Made by a program: the position numbers and the translations under genes
The notes under the pieces: model-generated
Told to the model about the DNA's origin: nothing
The model's input: only the letters and a program-made list of their open reading frames with translations
Database searches by the model: none
NCBI RefSeq assembly: GCF_002374835.1
Contig: NZ_NWVD01000007.1
Span: forward strand, 1 to 64,000
Direction of reading: 5' to 3'
DNA length: 64,000 nucleotides
Source of the DNA: Sphingomonas ginsenosidimutans
GTDB lineage: Bacteria > Pseudomonadota > Alphaproteobacteria > Sphingomonadales > Sphingomonadaceae
Part shown: positions 8,617 to 16,486 of the stretch, in pieces
Layout of the letters: each line of letters opens with the position of its first letter
Position numbering within the stretch: position 1 is the first letter of the stretch

Positions 8617-10014
8617 GTGATGGAAGCAGACCAGTCAGGGGCTGAAGGCAACAAAGTGCAGCGCATCGTCCAGGCCGTCAGTGACGCGATGGTCGATGGC
8701 CGTCTCACGCCTGGCCAACGTTTGCCCTCGATACGGGGCATGGCGGCCGAGCATGGCGTTAGCCGCGACACTGTACAGCGCGCGTATGACAAGCTGGTGG
8801 CCGTTGGAAACATCCATCCGCGGCGCGGGGCTGGCTTTTACGTCGCCGTCACGGCGCTACCTCCCGCTCGCGACAGAACGCCGCCGACTGTCGACCTCGA
8901 AGCCTTCCAGCTGATTCATTCTGATCTGCCGCGCGATCGTGTGCCTGGAAGCGGCGTGCTGCATCACGATGATGCTTCGATTGACGAGCTTGCCCGTGTG
9001 CTCAAAGGGGCAGCGACCTTAGGCAAGCGGCTGGGCCGATATAGCGACCCGGCGGGCTATCTACCGCTGCGCGAAGAGTTGCAGAACAAGCTGCGGATGG
9101 ACGGCGTCGACGCACCGATCAACTCGATCATGACGGTGCCGGGCTGCATCGCTGGTTTGACCCTGTTTATTCGCTCGTTCGTGCGGTACCGTACGTCGGT
9201 CTTCATAGAGGATCCGTCGTCCTTTGCCCATGTAGCGGCATTGCTGGCACAAGGAGCGGAGATCTACCGCATCCCGCGTGAGGCGGACGGCCCGAACTTG
9301 GAAGTGCTGCGCCTGATGTGCGAGCGCCACCGCCCGAAAATGTTTCTGCTGTCATCGCTGCTTCAGAACCCGACAGGCACCAGCATCTCTTTGCACAAGG
9401 CTCGAAAGCTGCTCGAGATTGCGGCCGAGTTTGATATGGCGCTGGTCGACGACGCCAGTTACGCCGATTTGGCGCCAGCGACCGGTGGTCGCCCCGCGGT
9501 GCCTTTGATCCTGCTGGATCAGTTGGAGCATGTGATCCACATCGGCGGCTTCTCCCAAATCCTCGCGCCGGAGATGGGCGTCGGCTATATCGTTGCGGGT
9601 GAACGCTTCATGCCGTTGTTGCGGTTATTCCGGCCCGTTCAAGGCCTTGGAAACATGCTGATCCCCGAGCGTGTTCTCTATCGTTTCCTTCACGACGGAA
9701 TATATCGGCGGCGTTGCGAACGGGTCCGATCCCAGTTGCTGAGCCGCGGCGTTACGCTGCGCCATTTGCTGTCTTCGACGCCGGTCAAGCCAGCACATCC
9801 GACGGCCACCGGGGGCACCTTTCTGTGGGCTGATCTCGGGGAGGGCAATGATTCACGCCAAGTCGCCAAACGGATGCTAACTAAGGGTTATCTAACTGCG
9901 CCAGGATCTCATTTCCTGATGCCAAAGATTGGCCGACCGTTCATGCGTTTCAACGTGACGACCACCACGCCTGCCGCGATCGACGCACTGGTCGCCTGCC
10001 TGCAAAAGCTATGA
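8617..10014 (+). CDS. MocR/GntR-type regulator with aminotransferase-like domain lacking the PLP lysine
   Basis: 465 residues. Residues about 10-75 form a GntR winged helix (LPSIRGMAAEHGVSRDTVQRAY). Residues about 100-460 are a fold-type I aminotransferase domain with NPTG, a VDDASYADL segment and a C-terminal RFNV arginine region. The place of the Schiff-base lysine reads GGFSQILAPEMGVGY, with glutamine 314 (codon CAA at 9556) where MocR proteins have FSK. The protein therefore probably cannot form the internal aldimine, and its effector may differ from PLP. GTG 8617 follows AGGA by seven bases; ATG 8620 is the alternative. It is divergent from the import operon and probably controls it. Confidence 0.85.
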   Translation: MMEADQSGAEGNKVQRIVQAVSDAMVDGRLTPGQRLPSIRGMAAEHGVSRDTVQRAYDKLVAVGNIHPRRGAGFYVAVTALPPARDRTPPTVDLEAFQLIHSDLPRDRVPGSGVLHHDDASIDELARVLKGAATLGKRLGRYSDPAGYLPLREELQNKLRMDGVDAPINSIMTVPGCIAGLTLFIRSFVRYRTSVFIEDPSSFAHVAALLAQGAEIYRIPREADGPNLEVLRLMCERHRPKMFLLSSLLQNPTGTSISLHKARKLLEIAAEFDMALVDDASYADLAPATGGRPAVPLILLDQLEHVIHIGGFSQILAPEMGVGYIVAGERFMPLLRLFRPVQGLGNMLIPERVLYRFLHDGIYRRRCERVRSQLLSRGVTLRHLLSSTPVKPAHPTATGGTFLWADLGEGNDSRQVAKRMLTKGYLTAPGSHFLMPKIGRPFMRFNVTTTTPAAIDALVACLQKL

Positions 10015-10266
10015 TAGCGTTCCAAGATAATAGCTACCTGCTTAATACTTGGGCAGACGAGAACGTACCGGCGATATATTTTATAAATAGCCGGTATATC
10101 TCTAGCAAAATATTGAATAACGGGCCATCCGCACGCTCTTGTAAATGTATAGACGGAGTTTTTTTGTAGACCTAACAAAAAAGGGGTCGAGCGCGAAGAA
10201 CCGATAAAGTTCGCACTGAGGCGGGGAGCCATCCAGAAACGGATAGGAATGGCGGCTTTCCACTCC
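10015..10266. other. AT-rich intergenic stretch between regulator and integrase remnant
   Basis: No gene is visible. The segment is strikingly AT-rich for this genome. It contains nested inverted repeats between about 10070 and 10115 (CCGGC...GCCGG and GATATA...TATATC), a T7 run and an A6 run near 10160-10185. It lies after both the MocR gene and the convergent integrase, so terminators or a recombination-site remnant are possible. Nothing identifies either firmly. Confidence 0.4.
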
Positions 10267-12132
10267 TCAGGAGTCAGTGACCCTCGCCTTGAGCTTGCCG
10301 ATCACGTCATCCCAGTCGATGAACGCGGCTGCCGTGACGATAGCGTTCCAGTCGACAGCATCGAACGCGAGCTTGTCGAGGTTGCGCTTCAGCGACGGCA
10401 GTCCGACGCCGCTGCCGTACGCGCCCCCGACGCTGGTCGGGGAATGACCGCATAGTTGGTCGAGGATGCGCTCCTGTATATCGGCCTCGCGGCCGACGTC
10501 CTTGAAGGTGTGCCGAAACGAGTGGAACACGAGGCGGGGATCGTCGGTCACGACGGCGTCGATGAGCCGATTGGCGCGTCGGCTGGCTTCCTGCGTCACC
10601 TTGCTGAAGCCGTTCGGCGCCAGATCCGGGAAGAGCAGCGGCAGCCCGGCGTTCCGAAGCCCGTAGACGTATCGCTCGAAGAAGCCGTTCGGCGCCAGAT
10701 CCGGGAAGAGCAGCGGCAGCCCGGCGTTCCGAAGCCCGTAGACGTATCGCTCGAAGCCGATCTCCATGACACGGTCGTGGATGGGCACGAGACGCCGCGA
10801 GTCGTCGTTCTTGATCGATTTTCCCTGAATCTGATCACTTGTGCCGTCGTTCGCGACGTAGACGTCGATGTCGATGTGCAGAACGCCGTCGCGACGCCTG
10901 ATGTCGGCGACATGGGCCTGTCCGATCTCCTCGAGGCGCGCGCCCGAGGTCACGCCGATCAGGAACAGCCAGTAGAGGGTGAGGTCGCTGACCTTGGTCT
11001 TCCGATGGAGTAACAGCTTCGGCTGGAGGAAGATGTCGCTCCCGAATAACGTCGTCACTTCCTCGCTCTGGAAGGAACGCCGGGGCGTCTTGGCTCTCCC
11101 GGCACCTTCCACGGACACCCCGGCTCCGACGTTGCTTACGATCCAGCCCTCCTTGCTTGCATAGGCGAGGAGCGCCTGGATCGCGCCGATCCGTTTCTTG
11201 ACGGGGGTCGCGCCGATCCGGTTTCAGGTGTTGCCCTTGTATTTGGCGAAGCGATCGGGGAACGGAAGCGCCCGATCCGCGCGCGGCATGTCGATCGGCA
11301 TCACGCGGGCCGCATCGCGGTAGTCGAGCAGCATGTCCTTGGTGAACGTGGCGACGGCGACGTCGCCGAAGAAGGCGATCAGGTCCTTCACGGCCACCTT
11401 GGTGTCGTGAACCGACTGCGGCCTTGGCGAGCGGTCGACGGCCCAGCGCTCGACGAGCTCGTCGAAGCGGAGGTCCGTTTCCAGGCGCGATCGGGATTCG
11501 ACGACCGGCGGATTGTTCACGGCGTCGTGGAAGCGTCAGCTGTCCTCGAGCACCCTGGCGTTCCAGGCGTCTCAGGGATCCGTCTGACCGGCGGCGTCGC
11601 GAACTTGAAGAGAGGCATGAGGATCTCGTCGCATGCCTTGATCCATACCGACCGCGGGCGATCGCGCACGAAGTCGAGCCACTGGTCCCCACCAGCAGCT
11701 TCCCCCGCTTGCAGGAGAGGTCGTCCGGATTTTCCAAGGGGGCCGGCGTCAGGCGCCCGGCATCGAAGCCATGCAGGCGAACGCACGTCCCCTCGGCCCA
11801 GAACGTCAGTTCGAGCGCGTAGAAGGGGTAGAACAGATTATTGGGACGGTAGGTCGCCAGGAAGCGGTTCACGATGTCCGTCGCACGCTCGGCCGAAATC
11901 TCGTCGATGGTCCGAGCGGCGAGAAGCCGCTTCTCGGCCTCGTCCATTTCGACCTGAAGTCGCGCGTTCGCCGCAACGAAGAGCCGCGCGGCTTCGGCGC
12001 GGTCCCGCTTACCGAGAGATTCCTTGTAGAATGGTCGTCCGCCCATCTCGGGCCGGAGCGGTTCCGGAATCTGTCGCCGGAGATAGTATATGCCGCTCTT
12101 GTGTTTCCAGGGGGGGTGGCGATCTGCACCAT
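10267..12132 (-). pseudogene. Decayed tyrosine integrase of the island
   Basis: Pieces in different frames add up to a phage-type integrase. The N-terminus MVQIATPP starts at 12132 and shifts frame at a seven-C run (12110-12116) into WKHKSGIYYLRRQIPEPLR. A second shift lies near 11695 and a third near 11530, leading into the core-binding domain. An in-frame TGA at 11224-11226 then separates that from the catalytic domain. The catalytic part keeps SGARLEEI (Arg I), HSFRH (His-x-x-Arg), LCGHS and GGAYGSG (tyrosine), but carries a 75-bp duplication. The gene lies just downstream of tRNA-Glu, the normal place for such an integrase. If the assembly is right it cannot make a functional enzyme; homopolymer errors could account for part of the damage. 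Confidence 0.8.
10606..10755. repeat. Perfect 75-bp tandem duplication inside the integrase remnant
   Basis: Copies 10606-10680 and 10681-10755 are identical base for base and directly adjacent. On the minus strand each encodes the same 25 residues (beginning FERYVYGLRNAGLPLLF), so the duplication is in frame. It falls between the arginine I region and the HxxR box of the catalytic domain. The absence of any mismatch points to a recent event or an assembly artefact. Confidence 0.9.
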
Positions 12133-12202
12133 TCGCGTCTCGCTGTACCAGCGGGCGGTGAAGACGCCGTAAATCTTGGATTTCTGCCAATGGCAGCGCC
12201 GT

Positions 12203-12278
12203 TGGTGACCCCTACGGGACTCGAACCCGTGTTTTCGCCGTGAGAGGGCGACGTCCTAGACCGCTAGACGAAGGGGCC
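12203..12278 (-). tRNA. tRNA-Glu (anticodon CUC)
   Basis: The minus strand folds as a complete tRNA. The acceptor stem GGCCCCT pairs with AGGGGTC (one G-U). The anticodon loop CTCTCAC lies between TCGCC and GGCGA and gives anticodon CUC. The T arm holds GGTTCGAGTCC, and A73 is followed by an encoded CCA. The 3' end faces the integrase remnant, so this gene is the probable attachment site of the island to its left. No duplicated tRNA 3' end was found elsewhere in the window. Confidence 0.93.
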
Positions 12279-12460
12279 GTGTGCGGTGTGGAGGCGCGCT
12301 GTTAGGGGGTGGGGCGGGGGGCGTCAAGCGGTTTGCGGGGGTGGGAAGCGCCCCGGACGTCGATAGGGCGGCAAAAGCGCGCGGTGCGCACGAGGAGGGG
12401 CACGAAAACGGCCGCGGTGCGGACGTGATCCGTGCCCCCTTATCGCGCGATCAAAGCCGT

Positions 12461-13831
12461 TCAGGCGGCCTTCCGGCGCTCCGCCATCTCCGCATTGAGC
12501 ATTTCGGCGAGCAGGAACGCCAGTTCGAGGCTCTGCCCGGCGTTGAGCCGCGGATCGCAATGGGTGTGGTAGCGATCCGCCAGGCTCTGTTCGGTGACGT
12601 CGATCGCGCCGCCGGTGCATTCGGTGACGTTCTGCCCGGTCATTTCGGCATGAATGCCGCCGGCATGGGTCCCCTCCGCACGGTGCACCGCGAAGAAGCC
12701 GCGCACCTCCGCCAGGATGCGATCGAACGGGCGGGTCTTGTACCCGGTCGCCGCCTTCACCGTATTGCCGTGCATCGGATCGCACGACCAGATCACCGGA
12801 TGCCCTTCGCGGGTCACCGCGCGCACCAGCCGCGGCAGATGCGCCTCGATCTTGTCATAGCCGTAGCGGGTGATGAGCGTCATCCGGCCCGGCACGCGCC
12901 CCGGATTGAGCGTGTCGAGCATCCTGAGCAGCGCGTCCGGCTCCAGCGAGGGGCCACACTTGATGCCGATCGGGTTGCCGATGCCGCGCAGGAATTCGAC
13001 ATGCGCCGACCCGTCGAAGCGGGTGCGATCGCCGATCCACAGGAAGTGCGCCGACGTATCGTACCAGTCGCCGGTCAGCGAATCCTGCCGCGTCATCGCC
13101 TGTTCGAACGGCAGCAGCAGCGCTTCGTGGCTGGTGTAGAAGGTGGTCTGCGACAGCTGCGGCACGGTATCGGGGTTGATCCCGCACGCCGCCATGAAAT
13201 CCAGCGCCTCGCCGATGCGATCGGCGGTCTCGGCATATTTCGCGGCCCACGGGCTGCGGCCCATATAATCGTGCGTCCAGCGATGGACCTGGTGGAGGTT
13301 CGCATAGCCGCCCTGCGCGAAGGCGCGCAGCAGGTTGAGCGTGGCGGCCGACTGCGAATAGCCGCGCAGCATCCGTTCCGGGTCCGGCAGCCGCGATTCG
13401 GCGGTGAAACCGATATCGTTGACATTGTCGCCGCGGTAGCTGGGCAGTTCCACGCCGTCGATCGTCTCGGTCGGAGCCGAGCGCGGCTTGGCGAACTGGC
13501 CCGCCATGCGGCCGACCTTCACCACCGGCAGCTTCGAGGCATAGGTGAGCACGACCGCCATCTGGAGGATGACGCGGAACGTGTCGCGGATGTTGTTGGG
13601 GTGGAATTCGGCAAAGCTTTCCGCGCAGTCGCCGCCCTGGAGCAGGAACGCCTGCCCCTCCGCCACGCGCGCCAGATCAGTGGTCAGGTTGCGTGCCTCC
13701 CCCGCGAAGACCAGCGGCGGATAGGACGACAGCCGCTGCGTCGCATGCGCCAGTGCGGCGGCGTCGGGATAGTCGGGGAGCTGGCGGGCCTCTGCCGCGG
13801 TCCAGCTGTCGGGGGCCCAATTCGTGGCCAT
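12461..13831 (-). CDS. aroG: Class II 3-deoxy-7-phosphoheptulonate (DAHP) synthase
   Basis: 456 residues, normal for the plant-like (class II) enzyme that condenses phosphoenolpyruvate and erythrose 4-phosphate in the first step of the shikimate pathway. Family signatures include [11 protein letters not shown] near residue 63, [43 protein letters not shown] and [15 protein letters not shown], which contain the metal and phosphate ligands. It stands alone between the tRNA-Glu gene and an SDR gene, with about 70 bp on the SDR side. The symbol follows one common usage; class II enzymes are also named aroF or aroH. Confidence 0.93.
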   Translation of the reverse strand: MATNWAPDSWTAAEARQLPDYPDAAALAHATQRLSSYPPLVFAGEARNLTTDLARVAEGQAFLLQGGDCAESFAEFHPNNIRDTFRVILQMAVVLTYASKLPVVKVGRMAGQFAKPRSAPTETIDGVELPSYRGDNVNDIGFTAESRLPDPERMLRGYSQSAATLNLLRAFAQGGYANLHQVHRWTHDYMGRSPWAAKYAETADRIGEALDFMAACGINPDTVPQLSQTTFYTSHEALLLPFEQAMTRQDSLTGDWYDTSAHFLWIGDRTRFDGSAHVEFLRGIGNPIGIKCGPSLEPDALLRMLDTLNPGRVPGRMTLITRYGYDKIEAHLPRLVRAVTREGHPVIWSCDPMHGNTVKAATGYKTRPFDRILAEVRGFFAVHRAEGTHAGGIHAEMTGQNVTECTGGAIDVTEQSLADRYHTHCDPRLNAGQSLELAFLLAEMLNAEMAERRKAA

Positions 13832-13901
13832 ACGTCATCTTCCTTACCAATGCGGGCGCCGCCATGAACGAATCGTGCGCGCCGCGCAAACAAGTTCCGG
13901 T

Positions 13902-14681
13902 TTATAGAACCCCCGGATACGCCCCGCCATCGATCAGCAGGCTTTGCCCGGTAATGAACCCGGCCTGCGCCGAGCACAGGAAGGCGCAGGCGTCGCCGAA
14001 CTCGGCCGGATCGCCGAAGCGCCCAGCGGGGATACGCGCGCGGGCGCGTCGTTCGGCCTCCTCCGCGCTGATCCCCTGCGCCTTGGCGGTGAAGGCGTGC
14101 ACCCCCTCCAGCCGGCGGGTCGCGAACAGGCCGGGCAACAGGAAGTTGATGGTGACGTTCGCGCCCGCCGCCTGCCGCGCCACCCCGGCTAGGAAGCCGG
14201 TCAGCCCGATCCGCGCGCCGCTCGACAGGTCCAGCCCGGCGACCGGCGATTTCACCGAGCCGGAGGTGATGCAGACGATCCGGCCGAAACGGCGCTCGAT
14301 CATGCCGTCGATCACCTTCTGCACCATGCGGATCGGCACCACCATGTTGGCGTCGAGCCCGGCATGGATCGCTTCCGCATCCAGCTGCCGGAAATCGCGC
14401 AGCGGCGGGCCGGCGTTGTTGTTGACGAGGATGTCGGGCGCGCCGCCTGCGGCATCGACCAGCGCGCGCTGCACGCCGTCGTCGGCGATATCGCCCGCGA
14501 CGGTTTCCACCCCGGCCCCGGCGGCGCGCAGATCGGCCGCGGCGGCGGCGAGCGCGGCCGCGTCGCGGCCGTTGAGCACGAGATCGCACCCCGCGGCAGT
14601 CAGCGACGTGGCGCAGGCGCGGCCCAGTCCGTGGCTGGAGGCGCAGACGATCGCGGTACGGCGGGCGAGGCGAAGATCCAT
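13902..14681 (-). CDS. Short-chain dehydrogenase/reductase homologue lacking the Tyr-Lys pair
   Basis: 259 residues with a Rossmann fold: a nucleotide-binding loop CASSHGLGRA near 13-22 and NNNAGPP near 87-93, and a C-terminal GQSLLIDGGAYPG typical of SDR tetramers. The active-site segment reads TSGSVKSPVAG then LDLSSGARIGLTGF. The catalytic Tyr-x-x-x-Lys is replaced by Ser-x-x-x-Arg. I recall a subgroup of SDRs with this LS-x-GAR segment, so this is probably a family trait, not a local mutation. Cofactor binding seems possible, but ordinary SDR oxidoreduction does not. Substrate unknown. Confidence 0.8.
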   Translation of the reverse strand: MDLRLARRTAIVCASSHGLGRACATSLTAAGCDLVLNGRDAAALAAAAADLRAAGAGVETVAGDIADDGVQRALVDAAGGAPDILVNNNAGPPLRDFRQLDAEAIHAGLDANMVVPIRMVQKVIDGMIERRFGRIVCITSGSVKSPVAGLDLSSGARIGLTGFLAGVARQAAGANVTINFLLPGLFATRRLEGVHAFTAKAQGISAEEAERRARARIPAGRFGDPAEFGDACAFLCSAQAGFITGQSLLIDGGAYPGVL

Positions 14682-14745
14682 GGCGGTCGGTGGCTCCGAT
14701 GCTGGTGGTGCGGACCATATGGTTTACGCGGGGAAGCGGGGAAGA

Positions 14746-14775
14746 AGAAGGTCGGTTCGTGCGGAGATGCGGGGG
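14746..14775 (+). repeat. Solo arm of an intergenic repeat
   Basis: These 30 bases match 25 of 30 positions of the left arm of the palindromic element at 49604-49633 (shared pattern AGAAGGT-x-GGTTCG-x-GC-x-GAGA-x-GCGG). No inverted partner is visible here. It lies between the SDR gene and the truncated EamA gene. Confidence 0.45.
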
Positions 14776-14800
14776 ATGGCGGTCGGATGGCCGCCGGGGA

Positions 14801-15033
14801 TCAACGTTTCTGCACGTTCGAGCGGCGCGGCCTGCGTTCGCTGACCACCACGCCGGCGACAATCAATGCGGCACCGAGCAGCGCCAGCCCCAGCAAGCGA
14901 TCGCCCGCCGTCCGGCCGACGACGCCGCCCCATACCGGCTCGCTGGCGTAGATGATCGTCGCGCGCGTCGGCGACACCGACTTCTGCGCCCAGTTCATGG
15001 TCAGCTGGATCAGCGCGCTGGCGGTGGTCCATT
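14801..15033 (-). pseudogene. C-terminal fragment of an EamA/DMT-type transporter
   Basis: In one frame the minus strand reads WTTASALIQLTMNWAQKSV, then SPTRATIIYASEPVWGGV and a hydrophobic helix LLGLALLGAALIVAGVVVSE before the stop at 14801. That is the last two-helix unit of a drug/metabolite (EamA) exporter. The eight or so upstream helices are absent and the region above 15033 does not continue the family. It is taken as a remnant left by a deletion or insertion. The repeat arm at 14746 lies just beyond its stop. Confidence 0.6.
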
Positions 15034-15142
15034 GACGTCGGCGACGATGAACAAGCGGAGCGACGTGCCGGCAGTCAATACAAACCGACGCTGCGCCTTT
15101 TCCGGCTCCATCACGATCATTGCCGCCAATGGGGTCCCGACC

Positions 15143-15286
15143 CTAGCGGCGCTGGTCGAGCTTGATCCCGCGCATCCGCAGGCGCCGGGCCGCGCGGCGG
15201 CGCTGCAACAGCGCTAGGCCCACCGCGGTCGCCACCACCAGCACCGCCAAAATCGCGTAAGCGATGACCAGTCGCAGTTCCACCAT
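15143..15286 (-). CDS. Small single-span membrane protein, hypothetical
   Basis: 47 residues: MVELRLVIAYAILAVLVV opens one hydrophobic helix (about 5-27), followed by a very basic tail (QRRRAARRLRMRGIKL). GGGAG lies three to four bases before the ATG. The positive tail should keep the C-terminus in the cytoplasm. No family is recognised. It is short and isolated between the EamA remnant and a dehydrogenase gene, so it could be a chance frame, although the helix-plus-basic-tail design argues for a real product. Confidence 0.5.
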   Translation of the reverse strand: MVELRLVIAYAILAVLVVATAVGLALLQRRRAARRLRMRGIKLDQRR

Positions 15287-15450
15287 CTACTCCCACTCGG
15301 TCGGCCCGTATCGCGTTGCTATGGCAGCGTGATTTCATCGTTTCAATCGACGCGCGCGCCGCACATGCCCGGAACGATGAAAAGCGGATGATTCGTGGTC
15401 GACGCGCGGTGGATCGTGCCGCCGTCGGGGGCCGTCATGGATGCCGGCCG

Positions 15451-16389
15451 TCAATAGCCGGCATCGAGATCGGCGACATTCTCCATGGCGGCCCCGGCGC
15501 GGAAGGCGGTGAGGTTGCGCAGGAACAGCGCGGCGGTGCGCTGGAACATCTTCGTCTGGGCGCGCCCCGACAGGTGCATGGTGATGATCGCGTTGGGCGC
15601 ATCCCACAACGGATGGTCGGCGGGCAGCGGCTCGGGCGTGGTCGGATCGAGGAAGGCGCCCGCGATCGTGCCGTCGGTCAGTGCGGCGATCAGCGCGGCG
15701 TCGTCGATCATGTCGCCGCGCGCGATGTTGATGAGCCAGGCGCTGCGCTTCATCGCGGCCAGTTCGTCCGCGCCGATCATCGCCCTGGTCGCGTCGGTCG
15801 AGGGGGCGGCGAGGATCACCCAGTCGAACTCGCCCAGCCGCGCACGCCACGCATCGGGGGCGATCGTGCCGTCGCGCGCGGAGCGGGTGACGCCGGTCAC
15901 CGCCACCCCGAACGCCGCTAGCCGTTCGCCGATCAGCCGCCCGATCGCGCCATAGCCGACGATCAGCGCGCGGGATTCGAACAGCTCGATCTTGCCGGGG
16001 GCGTCGGCGAGCCATTCGTGCCGGTCGTGCGCGCGCAGCACCGTGTCGAACCGTTTGGCGCCGACCAGCACGCCCATGACCGCATATTCGGCGACCGCGA
16101 TCGCGTTGATCCCCGCGCCGTTGGTGACGATCGCGCCGCGCCGCCGCAGGTCGTCGAGCGGGAAGGCGTCCAGTCCGGCGTAGAGCGTCGACACCCATTT
16201 GAGCTGCGGCCCGGCGCCGCGGATCGCGGCGGCGATATGCGTCACCGGCGACATGTCGATCCACGCGATATCCGCGTCGGCGATCATCGCGGCGGCATCG
16301 TCCGGGGTGCGGAACCACGCGACGTCGAGGTCGGCGGGCAGCGCCGGTTCCAGCAGCGGGCGGGCGAGCGCGGGGAGGACGGCCTTCAC
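15451..16389 (-). CDS. D-2-hydroxyacid dehydrogenase (NAD-dependent)
   Basis: 312 residues. The Rossmann motif VGYGAIGRLIG lies near 143-153. The catalytic arginine is in NIARGDMID and the histidine in ITMHLSGR near the C-terminus; the acid residue is probably in DPTTPEPLP. Enzymes of this family reduce 2-keto acids to D-2-hydroxy acids or the reverse (glyoxylate/hydroxypyruvate, phosphoglycerate and others). The C-terminal MHLSGR pattern recalls the GhrA-like branch. It is monocistronic, about 100 bp downstream of cysS. Substrate not predictable. Confidence 0.85.
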   Translation of the reverse strand: MKAVLPALARPLLEPALPADLDVAWFRTPDDAAAMIADADIAWIDMSPVTHIAAAIRGAGPQLKWVSTLYAGLDAFPLDDLRRRGAIVTNGAGINAIAVAEYAVMGVLVGAKRFDTVLRAHDRHEWLADAPGKIELFESRALIVGYGAIGRLIGERLAAFGVAVTGVTRSARDGTIAPDAWRARLGEFDWVILAAPSTDATRAMIGADELAAMKRSAWLINIARGDMIDDAALIAALTDGTIAGAFLDPTTPEPLPADHPLWDAPNAIITMHLSGRAQTKMFQRTAALFLRNLTAFRAGAAMENVADLDAGY

Positions 16390-16486
16390 CGGCGCGGTGC
16401 CGTCGTGCTGGGCGTGATCCGTGCTGCCATGCCTGCTCTCCTCATCGTGTCGCCCGGTTGCTGAGTGCCGGTGCGAGCCTGTGCCT

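Noticed and set aside
10267..11118. The 283-codon frame read as a complete integrase gene
   Set aside because: It lacks the N-terminal arm-binding and core-binding domains; the upstream pieces continue in the same frame beyond a TGA, so it is the 3' part of a broken gene.
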